A stretch of 64,000 bases of DNA, from positions 496,001 to 560,000 of the forward strand of contig NZ_CP108381.1 in assembly GCF_035956715.1 (NCBI RefSeq). Reading direction: 5' to 3'. Source of the DNA: Nocardia sp. NBC_01329. Lineage in GTDB: Bacteria; Actinomycetota; Actinomycetes; Mycobacteriales; Mycobacteriaceae. The translations under genes were made by a program, and so were the position numbers. This document shows positions 9,433 to 17,921 of this stretch, in pieces. Numbering within the stretch: the stretch's first letter is position 1; each line of letters opens with the position of its first letter. The notes below the pieces were generated by a model. That model had not been told where the DNA came from. It ran no database searches and saw only the letters and a list, made by a program, of their open reading frames with translations.

Positions 9433-9448
9433 TGTGAATGCTTTCACG
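9433..9448 (-). promoter_or_regulatory. CRP/FNR-type binding site upstream of whiB1
   Basis: TGTGA, six bases (ATGCTT), TCACG: one base from the symmetric consensus TGTGA-N6-TCACA, centred about 100 bases before the whiB1 start codon. cAMP-CRP (Rv3676) control of whiB1 is established in M. tuberculosis; here it is inferred from sequence and position. Confidence 0.68.
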
Positions 9449-9591
9449 AACACCGTAGATGTCAATAGGTATCCGATGCACCGTGGGGAAGCTCACGCAC
9501 TGAAGTCCCGCATCGGGACCGCCGCAGTCCTTTGTACTCGCCTACGCCGGTTTCTGCAGCACAACGGGATGAATTTCCCGAATGCGTCGGT

Positions 9592-10539
9592 TCAAACCGG
9601 TCGCGGTGCGACCACGTCCAGGACGTTGGGTACAGCGGTGAAATCCACCACGTCGCGTTTGCCGATGAAGTCGCCGTCGATTTGCAGACCGATCGGATCG
9701 GCGCAGGTGATGCGCACCGACGGGACGTCGTCGTCACGGAGCAATTTCCGCGACTTCGGCTCGGAGTGCGGCGACAGCAGTTGTGTCGCCAGGCGCAGTG
9801 TAGGCAGTAACGCCATGGTTCGCACGGCGAACACACCGAGTCCGGTTTCGAACCTGGTACCCGGATTGGTGCGTACCGGAGTGGCGTTCAGATAAGTCCA
9901 CGGACTGGTATTGGTCACAAAGGCGTAATGAACGCCGGAAACAGGTTCGCGCCCGGGCACGTGCACGGTGACTTCGGGCCGGTCCCGCTTGACGCGGAAG
10001 AACTGCCGGACCGTCGTGAGCAGATAACGCGACGGCGTCGCGGCATGCCCCTTGGCGCGCGCCGTATCGATCGCGGCACACACATCGGCATCCAGTCCCA
10101 CCCCCGCGCTGAAACAGAACCACCGATCATCGGTGAGCCCCAACCCGATTCGGCGATCCGAATCACCGGCCTTCAACAGATCGATCAACTGATTGGTGGC
10201 CGCCACCGGATCGGGTTTGATGTTCAGCGACCGCGCGAACACATTGGCCGACCCCCCCGGAATGATCCCGAGCCGTGGCCGCCACACCTGATCGTCGTCC
10301 ACTTGGGGAAGCGGCACGAACCCGTTGATGGTCTCGTTGACGGTTCCGTCCCCGCCGTGCACGACGATCAGATCCATCTCGTTGGTCGCCGCCCACTGCG
10401 CCAGCTCGGCGGCATGCCCGCGATGCTGCGTGTGCGCCACCGTCAACTGGGTCCGGCTCTCGAGGGCGTGCGCGAGCAGATCACGCGTGGCCGCCGTGGT
10501 AGAGGTCGCATTCGGGTTGACGATCAACAACGTCCGCAC
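9592..10539 (-). CDS. diacylglycerol/sphingosine kinase-family lipid kinase
   Basis: A 315-residue protein of the DAGK catalytic-domain family (YegS/DgkB type), which phosphorylates a lipid hydroxyl with ATP at the inner membrane face. The nucleotide motif GGDGT lies at 63-67 (VVHGGDGTVNETINGF), preceded by the usual N-terminal strand LLIVNPNATS. A later segment, LGIIPGGSANVFARSLNI, matches the GT.N.FAR motif of the family. The start is GTG 10539 with AAGG about 8 nt upstream. It follows whiB1 on the same strand with a 250-base spacer, as Rv3218 does in M. tuberculosis. The lipid substrate is not determinable here. Catalytic motifs look intact. Confidence 0.9.
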   Translation of the reverse strand: MRTLLIVNPNATSTTAATRDLLAHALESRTQLTVAHTQHRGHAAELAQWAATNEMDLIVVHGGDGTVNETINGFVPLPQVDDDQVWRPRLGIIPGGSANVFARSLNIKPDPVAATNQLIDLLKAGDSDRRIGLGLTDDRWFCFSAGVGLDADVCAAIDTARAKGHAATPSRYLLTTVRQFFRVKRDRPEVTVHVPGREPVSGVHYAFVTNTSPWTYLNATPVRTNPGTRFETGLGVFAVRTMALLPTLRLATQLLSPHSEPKSRKLLRDDDVPSVRITCADPIGLQIDGDFIGKRDVVDFTAVPNVLDVVAPRPV

Positions 10540-10555
10540 CTACGCACCTTAATGG

Positions 10556-10645
10556 ACTGTGTCGAATCGCGGCCCCTCCGGCGCCGCGGGGGTTGTGTTG
10601 ATGGCCCCGCCTCCGTGGGTCGGGCCACGACCCGCGGAGGCAGCG
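10556..10645. repeat. hairpin-bearing fragment related to the dispersed repeat
   Basis: In the 313-base divergent gap 10540-10852 only this fragment stands out: GGCGCCGCGGGGGTTGTGTT, then CCTCCGTGGGTCG and CGACCCGCGGAGG pairing as a 13-bp stem with one G-U. It resembles a decayed piece of the repeat seen at 5935 and 18766. Bases 10646-10852 hold only the -10-like TAAGCT before the next gene. Confidence 0.4.
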
Positions 10646-10852
10646 CATCCGGAGCCGTCGAAAGGTGTTGGGCGAACGTGCGCCTCGACCGGTTCGCGGA
10701 GACTCACAGCACTGCGTGTGCTCGGTGATCGCAATGTCTGGACGGCTCGCCACTCGTCGCTTCGGTTCGACCGGTATGTGATCGGGATCTCGGGGTCTCG
10801 ATCGCGTGACGCTGCGGGCGGTGCCGGGGGCATGTCCACCTAAGCTGGCCGG

Positions 10853-11272
10853 GTGGTCGAGCGAAAAGACGTCGGTGGTGTGCCCGGGACCGTTCGCGGG
10901 GCCGGAGGGTTGGTGACGCTGGAGGGTGCGGTCGCGGTGACCGTGGCGGCGGTGCTGATCGTGCGGGCATTGCTGGGGCATCGGGAGGACGATGTCAGCG
11001 GGTACGGGACGGCCATGTGGTTCGGGATTCTGGGGGGTGCGGTGCTGGCCTCCGGGATCGGGCTGCTGTTCGGGCAGCGGTGGGGGCGGGCGATCGCGGT
11101 GATCGCTCAGCTGCTGTTGTTGCCGGTCGTGTGGTCGCTGTTGTTCGGTTCGGGGCAGCCGCTGTACGGGACGGTGCTGGGGGTGGTGGCGCTGGGTGTG
11201 CTGGGGCTGTTGTTCGCGCCGCCCACCTCGCGCTGGGCTGCGCAGGAGTACGGCTCCGCGATCGAGGAATGA
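10853..11272 (+). CDS. four-helix integral membrane protein of unknown function
   Basis: A 139-residue integral membrane protein. Four hydrophobic segments are visible: about 20-43 (VTLEGAVAVTVAAVLIVRAL), 55-75 (MWFGILGGAVLASGIGLLFG), 80-98 (AIAVIAQLLLLPVVWSLLF) and 103-122 (LYGTVLGVVALGVLGLLFA). Both ends are probably cytoplasmic. It corresponds in place and size to Rv3217c, a conserved mycobacterial membrane protein without known function. GTG 10853 has no Shine-Dalgarno, but TAAGCT ends six bases before it, so a leaderless mRNA is likely. It is convergent with the GNAT gene, only 22 bases apart. Function unknown. Confidence 0.82.
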   Translation: MVERKDVGGVPGTVRGAGGLVTLEGAVAVTVAAVLIVRALLGHREDDVSGYGTAMWFGILGGAVLASGIGLLFGQRWGRAIAVIAQLLLLPVVWSLLFGSGQPLYGTVLGVVALGVLGLLFAPPTSRWAAQEYGSAIEE

Positions 11273-11294
11273 GGGGACTCACCGCAGCGGTGGT

Positions 11295-11798
11295 TCATCC
11301 GTCGGCGGACTCCGCGGTATCGGCCAGGGCGGTGAGCGCTTCACCGGACAAGCGGTAGCCGACCCAATCGTCCTGGACTCGGGCGCCGAGGGATTCGTAG
11401 AACCCGATGGAGGGTGTGTTCCAGGTGAGTACCGACCAGCTCACCCGGCTGTAACCACGGGTGCGGGCCTCCTGCGCGAGTGTCGCGAGCAGTGCCCGGC
11501 CGGAGCCGGCACCGCGGGCCTCCGGCGTGACGTAGAGGTCCTCGAGGTAGATGCCGTATACGCCGTCCCAGGTGGAGAAGTTCAGGAACCAGATGGCGCA
11601 ACCGCTGATCGCACCGTCCAGCAGCGCCACATGGGCGAAAACGGCGGGATCCGGACCGAACAGCGCGGTATGCAACTGTTCGGCCGTCAGTGTGCATTCG
11701 TGCCGGGCTTTCTCGTACTCGGCCAGGGCGTAGACCAGCTCGACCAGGGCGGGCACATCGCCGGGCGCGGCGCGGCGGATCAGCGGGGCGGATGTCAC
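11295..11798 (-). CDS. GNAT-family N-acetyltransferase
   Basis: A 167-residue acetyl-CoA-dependent acetyltransferase. The acetyl-CoA loop is RGAGSGRALL, following the strand LEDLYVTPEA. The block WFLNFSTWDGVYGIYLEDLY is typical of the spermidine/spermine- and diamine-acetyltransferase (SSAT-like) branch, so a polyamine or amino-acid substrate is plausible but not shown. The start is GTG 11798 with AAGGAG about 9 nt upstream; a longer frame exists but would overlap the upstream gene. It follows the histidine phosphatase gene by 41 bases on the same strand and probably shares its mRNA. It is the positional counterpart of Rv3216. Confidence 0.88.
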   Translation of the reverse strand: MTSAPLIRRAAPGDVPALVELVYALAEYEKARHECTLTAEQLHTALFGPDPAVFAHVALLDGAISGCAIWFLNFSTWDGVYGIYLEDLYVTPEARGAGSGRALLATLAQEARTRGYSRVSWSVLTWNTPSIGFYESLGARVQDDWVGYRLSGEALTALADTAESADG

Positions 11799-11839
11799 GG
11801 GTGCGGACTCCTTACAGGTTCGGGGGGCGGGTATGCGGT

Positions 11840-12454
11840 TCATCGGGAGCGGTCCGGGCGGAGATTGTGCGCCCACAGTGTGGCGTCCTCGCGTTCGTAG
11901 CCCAAGACGCTCACCGCTGCCGTGGTGAGTGCGAAACGACGACCCTCCCGGACCTCGAAACCCAGCCAGCGGGCGATGAGGGCACGGGAGAAATGGCCGT
12001 GCCCGACCAGGACCACATCACGTTGGCCGAGCGCCGCGGTGGCCCTGGCCAGTACCCGGTCGGCGCGGGCGCCGATCTCGGCGGCGGATTCGCCGCCCGG
12101 TATCGAGCCCGTCCACACCGTCCAGCCCGGGTCCTGGGTCCGGATCTCCGGGGTGGTCCGGCCCTCGTAATCACCGTAATCCCATTCGGCCAGGTCGGGA
12201 TCGATCGTGGTCTCGGCCAGCCCGGCCAGTTCGGCGGTGCGCCGCGCGCGTAGCCGGGGACTGACGTAGACCAGGGGATCGCGCAGTCCCAGGCCGGCCA
12301 GCACTCGGGCGGCGGCCGTGGCCTGCCGGGCGCCGGTGGGGGTGAGCGGTCTGTCGGTGCGGCCGGTATGGCGGTGCTGTACCGACCAATCGGTCTCACC
12401 GTGGCGGACCAGCACCACGCGGGCAGTGTCCGGGGCGGGCATATGGTCCATCAT
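11840..12454 (-). CDS. histidine phosphatase superfamily protein (acid phosphatase / PGM-like)
   Basis: 204 residues with the phosphoglycerate-mutase fold. The catalytic phospho-histidine lies in LVRHGETDWS near residue 18, and the second catalytic histidine in VLVGHGHFSRALIARW. The acid residue region reads DLAEWDYGDYEGRTTPEI. The M. tuberculosis counterpart Rv3214 (annotated gpm2) has broad acid-phosphatase rather than mutase activity, so the mutase label should not be transferred. Three possible starts (Met 1, 2 and 5) lie within five codons; none has a good ribosome site, and I keep the first. Downstream lies the GNAT gene in the same direction. The mycobacterial entC neighbour is absent. 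Confidence 0.87.
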   Translation of the reverse strand: MMDHMPAPDTARVVLVRHGETDWSVQHRHTGRTDRPLTPTGARQATAAARVLAGLGLRDPLVYVSPRLRARRTAELAGLAETTIDPDLAEWDYGDYEGRTTPEIRTQDPGWTVWTGSIPGGESAAEIGARADRVLARATAALGQRDVVLVGHGHFSRALIARWLGFEVREGRRFALTTAAVSVLGYEREDATLWAHNLRPDRSR

Positions 12455-12503
12455 GCCCGGCCGGATACGGGCCGCGAAGCAGAGCCTCCGGAGGTGTCCG
12501 GAA

Positions 12504-13004
12504 TCATTTCGCCAGGGTGAGAACGACCAAGGGCACCGGCTGGTCGGTGGTGGCCTGGAACTCGGCGAGCAGCGGATTGTTCGCCAGCGCCCAGGCCGCG
12601 AATTCGTCGTAGGCCGCGCCGGTGAGTACCCGGGCCGTGCCGTGGTAGACGTGATCGCCCGACTCCACGATCACCGCGGGATCGGCGCGCACATTGTGGT
12701 ACCAGGATGGGTAGCCGCCCTCGGCGAAGGAACTGATGTAAAGGGTGTCGCCACGATAGAGCGCACCCAGTGGGACCACGTGCCGTTTGCCGGAACGCGC
12801 ACCGGTGGTGGTGAGCAGCAGCAGCTCGGCCCCCGCGTAGGGTCCGCCGACCCGTCCGCCGTTGGCCCGGAACTCCCGGATCACCTCGGTGTTCCAGTCG
12901 GCCGGGCCCCGCTCGGTGGCCTGATTCCACGGGGCGGTGGGGTCGTCGTAGCGGAGGTGGCCGGCCACGGGGGCCGCGTCGAGGGAGCGCGCTGCTTCGG
13001 TCAT
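12504..13004 (-). CDS. nitroreductase-family deazaflavin (F420)-dependent protein
   Basis: A 166-residue protein of the Ddn/FDOR split-beta-barrel family, actinobacterial proteins that bind coenzyme F420 and can reduce quinones or nitro compounds at the membrane face. Signature blocks are LLLLTTTGARSGKRHVVPLG (the phosphate-binding loop) and YPSWYHNVRADPAVIVES. ATG 13004 was chosen because the long upstream frame has a shadow-like composition. CAGACT ends seven bases before the ATG and there is no Shine-Dalgarno, which fits a leaderless mRNA. It stands between the histidine phosphatase and the propeller protein, all on the minus strand. Physiological substrate unknown. Confidence 0.88.
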   Translation of the reverse strand: MTEAARSLDAAPVAGHLRYDDPTAPWNQATERGPADWNTEVIREFRANGGRVGGPYAGAELLLLTTTGARSGKRHVVPLGALYRGDTLYISSFAEGGYPSWYHNVRADPAVIVESGDHVYHGTARVLTGAAYDEFAAWALANNPLLAEFQATTDQPVPLVVLTLAK

Positions 13005-13042
13005 GGCGCGCAGTCTGCCGGAGGGCACCGACAGAAAACGGT

Positions 13043-14329
13043 TCAGCGCAACGGTTTTGCGGGCCGCTCCGTATCGCTGCGCGGCGAATCGGTGGTAGCC
13101 GGGTCGCCGAGGGCCACGAGTTGGCCGTCCCGGTGTTCCAGCACCGTGCTGCCCAGCACGCCGAGCGAGATCGGGCCGCCGCCGTAATCGGGACGTGCCA
13201 CCGGGATACGGCTCACCTGCGCGCCGGTGGACGGGTCGAGGGCGGCGATCGCGCCGGGTACCGGCAGCAGGATCTTCCCGGCCATCGGCACCGGCGTGCC
13301 GAGTGCGTCGGCGGCGGTCCACATCGGCTCGAACGTTCCGGCGTTCAGCGCGATGACACTGTTCCCGGTGAACACCAGGAACGCCGAACCGGTGCGGACG
13401 GTCGCCGCGGTCTGGTCGAGTGGTGCCGAGAGTTCCTGCGCGACAATCGGATTGCCCTTGGCGTCGAGGATGGTCAGCCGCGGCGCCTCCGGGTCGGCAC
13501 CGCCGATGCCCGGCTGGTAGACCGCGATCCGATTGTCCGATACCGCGATCACGCGAGCATCGGCGGAAGCCGCGCCCGCGCCCTCCAGCAGGTGTGACCC
13601 GTACTCCTCGGGGACATTGTCGTCCTTGGGGGCGGGCGCCAGCACGGAGATCCGGTCCGCCGGTTCGCCCGGGCAGCGTTCCAATACCACCAGCCGGGAC
13701 GGACTGGACGCCGCGGACAGGAGCTCGCAGTCCTTACGCGGCTGCGTTTTCCAGTTCTCCTTGGCGTCGACGTAGCCGTACTCCAGGGTGCGCACCAGAT
13801 CCGAACGCCAGACCTCGAGCCGGTCGGGTCCTTGGGCGACCACGTACGTGCCGTCCACCGACAGGCGCAGCCGATCATCCATATAACTGCTGCGGGCGGT
13901 CCGTCGCTGCCCGTCGGCACCGGCGACCATGGTCGTCTCACTGCAGCCGCGATCGGTGCGGTAGACGGCCACGACCATTCCGAACTGAGATTCCACCCCG
14001 CACAGCGGCAGCTCGCGGGTATAGCGCCACACCTGCGCGCCGGTCCGGGGATCGTGCCCGACCACGCTGCCGTCGGCACCGGTGACCACCACCCCTTCGG
14101 CAGTGAGCGCCCGGGTGGTCGCCGTATCGGAGGCACGCCACATCTCCTGGAGCTTCCCGGGCAGTTTCGCGGCGGACTGCGGGGGCCGGGCCGGCTCGTC
14201 GGCGACGACGGATTCGGTGTTCGCCACGCCGCTCGTCGCCCATGCCACAATCACCGCGACCACCACGAATACGGCGATCGCGGCTGCGGTGATGACGTCG
14301 GCGCGCGTTCGCCGCTCAGGTGCGAGCAC
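13043..14329 (-). CDS. membrane-anchored beta-propeller (PQQ-like) protein, Rv3212 type
   Basis: About 428 residues: a short cytoplasmic N-terminus (LAPERRTRADV), one membrane helix near 13-35, then an extracytoplasmic domain with PQQ-like/propeller blades. Blade-like repeats include GSVVGHDPRTGAQVWRY and IAALDPSTGAQVSR. Such domains are usually binding platforms; no catalytic residues are evident. I placed the start at GTG 14329 because an upstream GTG at 14413 lies inside the strong hairpin 14408-14449. The hexamer TACGCT sits seven bases before 14329, which fits a leaderless start. It is the counterpart of Rv3212, next to the RhlE-type helicase in M. tuberculosis as well. Cell-envelope role inferred only from topology. 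Confidence 0.8.
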   Translation of the reverse strand: MLAPERRTRADVITAAAIAVFVVVAVIVAWATSGVANTESVVADEPARPPQSAAKLPGKLQEMWRASDTATTRALTAEGVVVTGADGSVVGHDPRTGAQVWRYTRELPLCGVESQFGMVVAVYRTDRGCSETTMVAGADGQRRTARSSYMDDRLRLSVDGTYVVAQGPDRLEVWRSDLVRTLEYGYVDAKENWKTQPRKDCELLSAASSPSRLVVLERCPGEPADRISVLAPAPKDDNVPEEYGSHLLEGAGAASADARVIAVSDNRIAVYQPGIGGADPEAPRLTILDAKGNPIVAQELSAPLDQTAATVRTGSAFLVFTGNSVIALNAGTFEPMWTAADALGTPVPMAGKILLPVPGAIAALDPSTGAQVSRIPVARPDYGGGPISLGVLGSTVLEHRDGQLVALGDPATTDSPRSDTERPAKPLR

Positions 14330-14407
14330 GTAGGCGAGCGTAACGGATGGCCGGTCCGCGTCCCGATGGTGCTCGCGACCCTCCCACCGGGCCCGTGGAC
14401 CCGGAAA

Positions 14408-14449
14408 CACCACGAGCGCCGACGGTGGATACCGTCGGCGCTCGTGGTG
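14408..14449 (-). terminator. intrinsic terminator downstream of the DEAD-box helicase gene
   Basis: CACCACGAGCGCCGACGGT and its exact complement form a 19-bp stem around a 4-base loop, starting 8 bases after the helicase stop codon and followed on the minus strand by TTT. It separates the helicase from the propeller-protein gene. Confidence 0.85.
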
Positions 14450-14456
14450 GTGCGGG

Positions 14457-16172
14457 TCAGGCCTGGGCCGCCGCGCTCTCGTTCACCGGAGATACGGCGG
14501 TGCCGCCGTCCTCCCCGCGCGGGGAGGGCTCTCCGCCGTTCTCGGCGTCGGCCGGTTTGCGGCGCCGCCGGCGGCGGGCCGGCTTGTCGGCGCTGTCGGT
14601 GCCTGCCTCAGCCTCGGTGGTGCCTGCCTCGGTCGAACCGTTGTCCTCGCGCGCACCGGACTCGGTATCGGCCGGACGCCGCCGCCTGCGCCGTCGGCGG
14701 GCGGGGGCCTCCCCGGTCTGCTCACCGGCGTCCGCCGGGGCATCGGTCTCGGGCGTGGTCGCGGTGGTCTCCGCCTCCAGCGGTTGCCCGGCGCGAGTGC
14801 GCCTGCGGTTGCGTTTACGGGGTTCCCGCTCCGGGCGTTCCACCACTACGGCGTCCGGGTCGCGCTGGGGCTTCTGCGCGCCCACGGTGCCGGTGACGCC
14901 CTCTGGGATACCCAGTTCGGCGAACAGGTGCGGGGAGCGCGAATAGGTTTCCACCGGCTCGGGGATGCCCAGCCCCAGGGCGGCGTCGATGGATGCCCAG
15001 CGGGTCAGTTCGTCCCAATCGATCAGCGTGACCGCCACACCTGTGCGACCGGCCCGGCCGGTGCGGCCGATCCGGTGCACATAGGTCTTCTCGTCCTCCG
15101 GGCATTGATAGTTGACGACGTGGGTCACATCGTCGATATCGATACCGCGCGCCGCGACATCGGTCGCGACCAGGACATCGATGGTGCCTTTGCGGAATTT
15201 GGTGAGGGCCTTCTCGCGCGCGATCTGCCCCAGGTCACCGTGGACGGCGCCGACGGCGAAACCGCGTTCGGCCAATTCGTCGGCGACCTTCTGCGCAGTG
15301 CGTTTGGTGCGGGTGAAGATCATGGTGGCGCCCCGGCTCTCGGCCTGCAGCACCCGGGCGACCAGTTCGCTCTTGTCCAGGGCGTGCGCCCGGTAGACGA
15401 ATTGCGCGGTGCGGTCGTGGACCGCGGAATCGTGCGGTTCCTCGGCCCGGATATGGGTCGGGCGGGTGAGAAATGTCCGGGCCAGGGTGATGATCGGCCC
15501 GGGCATGGTCGCCGAGAACAGCATCGTCTGACGTTTGTCCGGGACCATTCCGAGAATGCGTTCGATATCGGGCAGGAAGCCCAGATCGAGCATTTCGTCG
15601 GCTTCGTCCAACACCAGGACGCCCACTTTGCCGAGGATCAGATGTTGCTGATCGGCCAGGTCGAGCAGCCGGCCGGGAGTGCCGACCACGACATCCACAC
15701 CCGAGCGCAGTGCCGCGATCTGCGATTCGTAGGGCCGGCCGCCGTAGATGGAGGCGACCTGGAGTGGCCCCTTCTCGTTGCGGAGATATTTCGCCGCGTT
15801 CTCGAGATCTTTGGTCACCTGGATGCACAGTTCGCGCGTGGGCACGATGACCAGGGCGCGCGGGGTGCCGTCCAGCGGCGTGGTCCCGGATTCGGTGGTG
15901 CTGATCCGATGGAGCAACGGAACTCCGAAACCGAAGGTTTTACCCATACCGGTTCGGGCCTGGCCGATGAGATCCTCGCCGGCCAGCGCCAGGGGCAGGG
16001 TGAGTTCCTGGATTGCGAAAGTGCGTTCGATACCGATCTCACCGAGCGAGCGCACGATTTCGTCGCGCACTCCCAGTTCGGTGAAAGTCGGTGCGGTGTG
16101 TGCGGAGTCCAACTCGGCTGTCAGCAGTGTCTCCGCCAGACCGGGTTCCGGTTCTACTGTGATCTTGCTCAG
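14457..16172 (-). CDS. DEAD-box ATP-dependent RNA helicase (RhlE/CsdA type)
   Basis: About 571 residues. The Q motif (TFAIQELTLP, with the upstream Phe in TFTELGV), motif I ARTGMGKT (about 72-79), PTRELCIQ, TPGRLLDL, DEAD in VLVLDEADEM, SAT in LFSATMP, and HRIGRTGRAG are all present, so the helicase core is complete. A C-terminal tail of about 150 residues is basic and repetitive ([13 protein letters not shown]), as in RNA-binding extensions of actinobacterial homologues. The start is unusual: no ATG, GTG or TTG is well placed. CTG at 16172, seven bases after GGAAGG, gives the best fit; a TTG about 22 codons later is the alternative. Counterpart of Rv3211. Confidence 0.88.
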   Translation of the reverse strand: MSKITVEPEPGLAETLLTAELDSAHTAPTFTELGVRDEIVRSLGEIGIERTFAIQELTLPLALAGEDLIGQARTGMGKTFGFGVPLLHRISTTESGTTPLDGTPRALVIVPTRELCIQVTKDLENAAKYLRNEKGPLQVASIYGGRPYESQIAALRSGVDVVVGTPGRLLDLADQQHLILGKVGVLVLDEADEMLDLGFLPDIERILGMVPDKRQTMLFSATMPGPIITLARTFLTRPTHIRAEEPHDSAVHDRTAQFVYRAHALDKSELVARVLQAESRGATMIFTRTKRTAQKVADELAERGFAVGAVHGDLGQIAREKALTKFRKGTIDVLVATDVAARGIDIDDVTHVVNYQCPEDEKTYVHRIGRTGRAGRTGVAVTLIDWDELTRWASIDAALGLGIPEPVETYSRSPHLFAELGIPEGVTGTVGAQKPQRDPDAVVVERPEREPRKRNRRRTRAGQPLEAETTATTPETDAPADAGEQTGEAPARRRRRRRRPADTESGAREDNGSTEAGTTEAEAGTDSADKPARRRRRRKPADAENGGEPSPRGEDGGTAVSPVNESAAAQA

Positions 16173-16717
16173 GTTCGTGCCTTCCCTCGTTATCGCGCTA
16201 CACGCGCACGAGGCGTGGGGCGGACCGGCCGGCCCGCGACGACCACGGATCCGCCCTGCGATACTCACCCGGGCCGCCGCCGGATGTCGGCAGGTGCCCG
16301 CGAGCGGGGCAGCGAAGCTCGGACATCGGCGCAGCGCATCGGTGATGCGGATCTGGTGCGCGCACATTTCCTGTGGACCCGGGAGAATTCTCCGACACCG
16401 CACGACGCACCCGGGGTGCGCGACTTTCGGTGCTGCCGGTTCTGATGGATCGGCTGAATTCTTCCGTTGTCCGTCGCGATTGTAGCGTGCTATTGTTCCG
16501 CGCTCCGAAAGGCGTCGGCGCAAATTCGCTGGACGTTGTTCGTTTCCGGATCCGTTCCGGGTGAGCGGTACTGTGCGGCAGAACGTTTCACCCGGTGTGG
16601 CGACTGCCCGCGCGACCCCGGACGCCGTCGTGTCCAGGAAGTGATTCGGCACACACCGCACTTCCGGGCGCCGGGTATAGCTGGTACCGGCGTATACATG
16701 TATGAGAGATTCGTGCC
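16173..16717 (-). other. 545-base divergent intergenic region, probable long helicase leader
   Basis: There is no convincing gene here. On the minus strand TACAAT occurs around 16480-16485 in an unusually A/T-rich patch, a good -10 candidate. From it the helicase mRNA would have a leader of about 300 bases, as is common for cold-induced RNA helicases. On the plus strand the last bases before 16718 contain TATACATGTATGAGAG, the likely promoter/leader of the hydrolase gene. Confidence 0.4.
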
Positions 16718-17857
16718 GTGAGCATCGCAGACCGAGGTATCGCCCTGGCCGATCGGGCCATCCGCGCGGTGGACCCGGACGGGGAGCTGTCCCGGGCCGT
16801 CGAGCGGGCCGCGCGCAACGCCTGGGCTCTCACCTTCGGCGACGGCGTCGAGGGCCACCGCCCCACCCCGGCGTCGGTGCTGTGGGACGAACCGCACCGC
16901 CAACTCCGGCGCTTCGAACCGAGCCTGCTCGCGGGCACCGCCGACCTCTCGGCGGCCGCGGTACTGCTGGTGCCGCCGCTGGCCGCGCCCGCCGGATGTT
17001 TCGATCTGCGCCCCGGCCAGAGTCTCGCGGAATTCCTGCTGGAGACCGGTCGCGCACCGTACGTGATCGACTACGGCGAGATCACCTACGCCGACCGCCG
17101 GATGGGCTTCGACGACTGGGTGTACGACATCCTGCCCGAAGCGATCCGCCGCACCGCCGCCGACCGCGCCGCGGCCGGTGGTGAACGGCAGGTGGATCTG
17201 GTCGGCTGGTCACTGGGCGGCACCATGGCGCTGCTGACCGCGGCCGCGGACCCCGCCCTGCCGGTGCGATCGATCACCGCGGTGGGCGCCCCACTGAACT
17301 ACAGCGCCATGCCGATCACTCCGCAGCTGGCTGCCGCCGCGCGGCTCACCGGGACCGGCGACGCCGTGGGAGCTGTCCTCCGCGCGGTCGGCGGCGTCCC
17401 GGCACCGCTCACCCGGCTCGGCTACCGCATCACCGCATGGGACCGTGAGGTCAAACGCCCCTGGTTCGTCGCCAACAACCTCGCCCGCACCGAATCGCTG
17501 GCCCGGATGGAGGCCATCGATCGGTTCATGGCCGATATGCCCGGCTATCCGGGCCGGGTGTACCAGCAGTTGTGGAACCGGCTGGTGTTGCGCGACGAAA
17601 TCGGGCGCGGTGTGGTCGATTTCGGGCAGGGGCCGATCCGGCTGGCCGATATCACCGCACCGGTGCTGCTGGTCGGCGGACCGGCCGACGTCATCACCCC
17701 GGCCCGCGCGGTCGAGCACGGACTGCGCACCCTCACCGGTGCGAAAGCCGTCCACTACGAGACGGCACCCGGTGGGCATCTGGGCATCCTCGCCGGAGCC
17801 GCCGCGCGCGCGACGACCTGGACCTATCTCGACAAGTTCCTCACCACGCAGGGGTGA
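16718..17857 (+). CDS. alpha/beta-hydrolase of the PHA-synthase-like group
   Basis: 379 residues with an alpha/beta-hydrolase core. The nucleophile elbow is GWSLGG with Ser165 (LVGWSLGGTMALLTAA), the acid is probably the Asp in GGPADVITPAR, and the His lies in APGGHLGIL near the C-terminus. The arrangement, the pre-core segment LVPPLAAPAGCFDLRPGQSL and the lid region resemble poly(3-hydroxyalkanoate) synthase-type proteins, but the synthase cysteine is replaced by serine. It therefore probably acts as an esterase or depolymerase-like hydrolase; the substrate is unknown. The start is GTG 16718 after a GAGAG-containing leader. It is divergent from the helicase and 64 bases before the ferritin-like gene, perhaps co-transcribed with it. 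Confidence 0.82.
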   Translation: MSIADRGIALADRAIRAVDPDGELSRAVERAARNAWALTFGDGVEGHRPTPASVLWDEPHRQLRRFEPSLLAGTADLSAAAVLLVPPLAAPAGCFDLRPGQSLAEFLLETGRAPYVIDYGEITYADRRMGFDDWVYDILPEAIRRTAADRAAAGGERQVDLVGWSLGGTMALLTAAADPALPVRSITAVGAPLNYSAMPITPQLAAAARLTGTGDAVGAVLRAVGGVPAPLTRLGYRITAWDREVKRPWFVANNLARTESLARMEAIDRFMADMPGYPGRVYQQLWNRLVLRDEIGRGVVDFGQGPIRLADITAPVLLVGGPADVITPARAVEHGLRTLTGAKAVHYETAPGGHLGILAGAAARATTWTYLDKFLTTQG

Positions 17858-17921
17858 CAGACGCGGCCACACCGGTGTGACCGGTGCGGTACGCGGCGGC
17901 GGCGTACTACGCTGGAGTTCC

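Noticed and set aside
14413..14413. GTG 14413 as start of the propeller protein
   Set aside because: It lies inside the 19-bp terminator hairpin of the upstream helicase gene; GTG 14329 has a -10-like hexamer at leaderless spacing.
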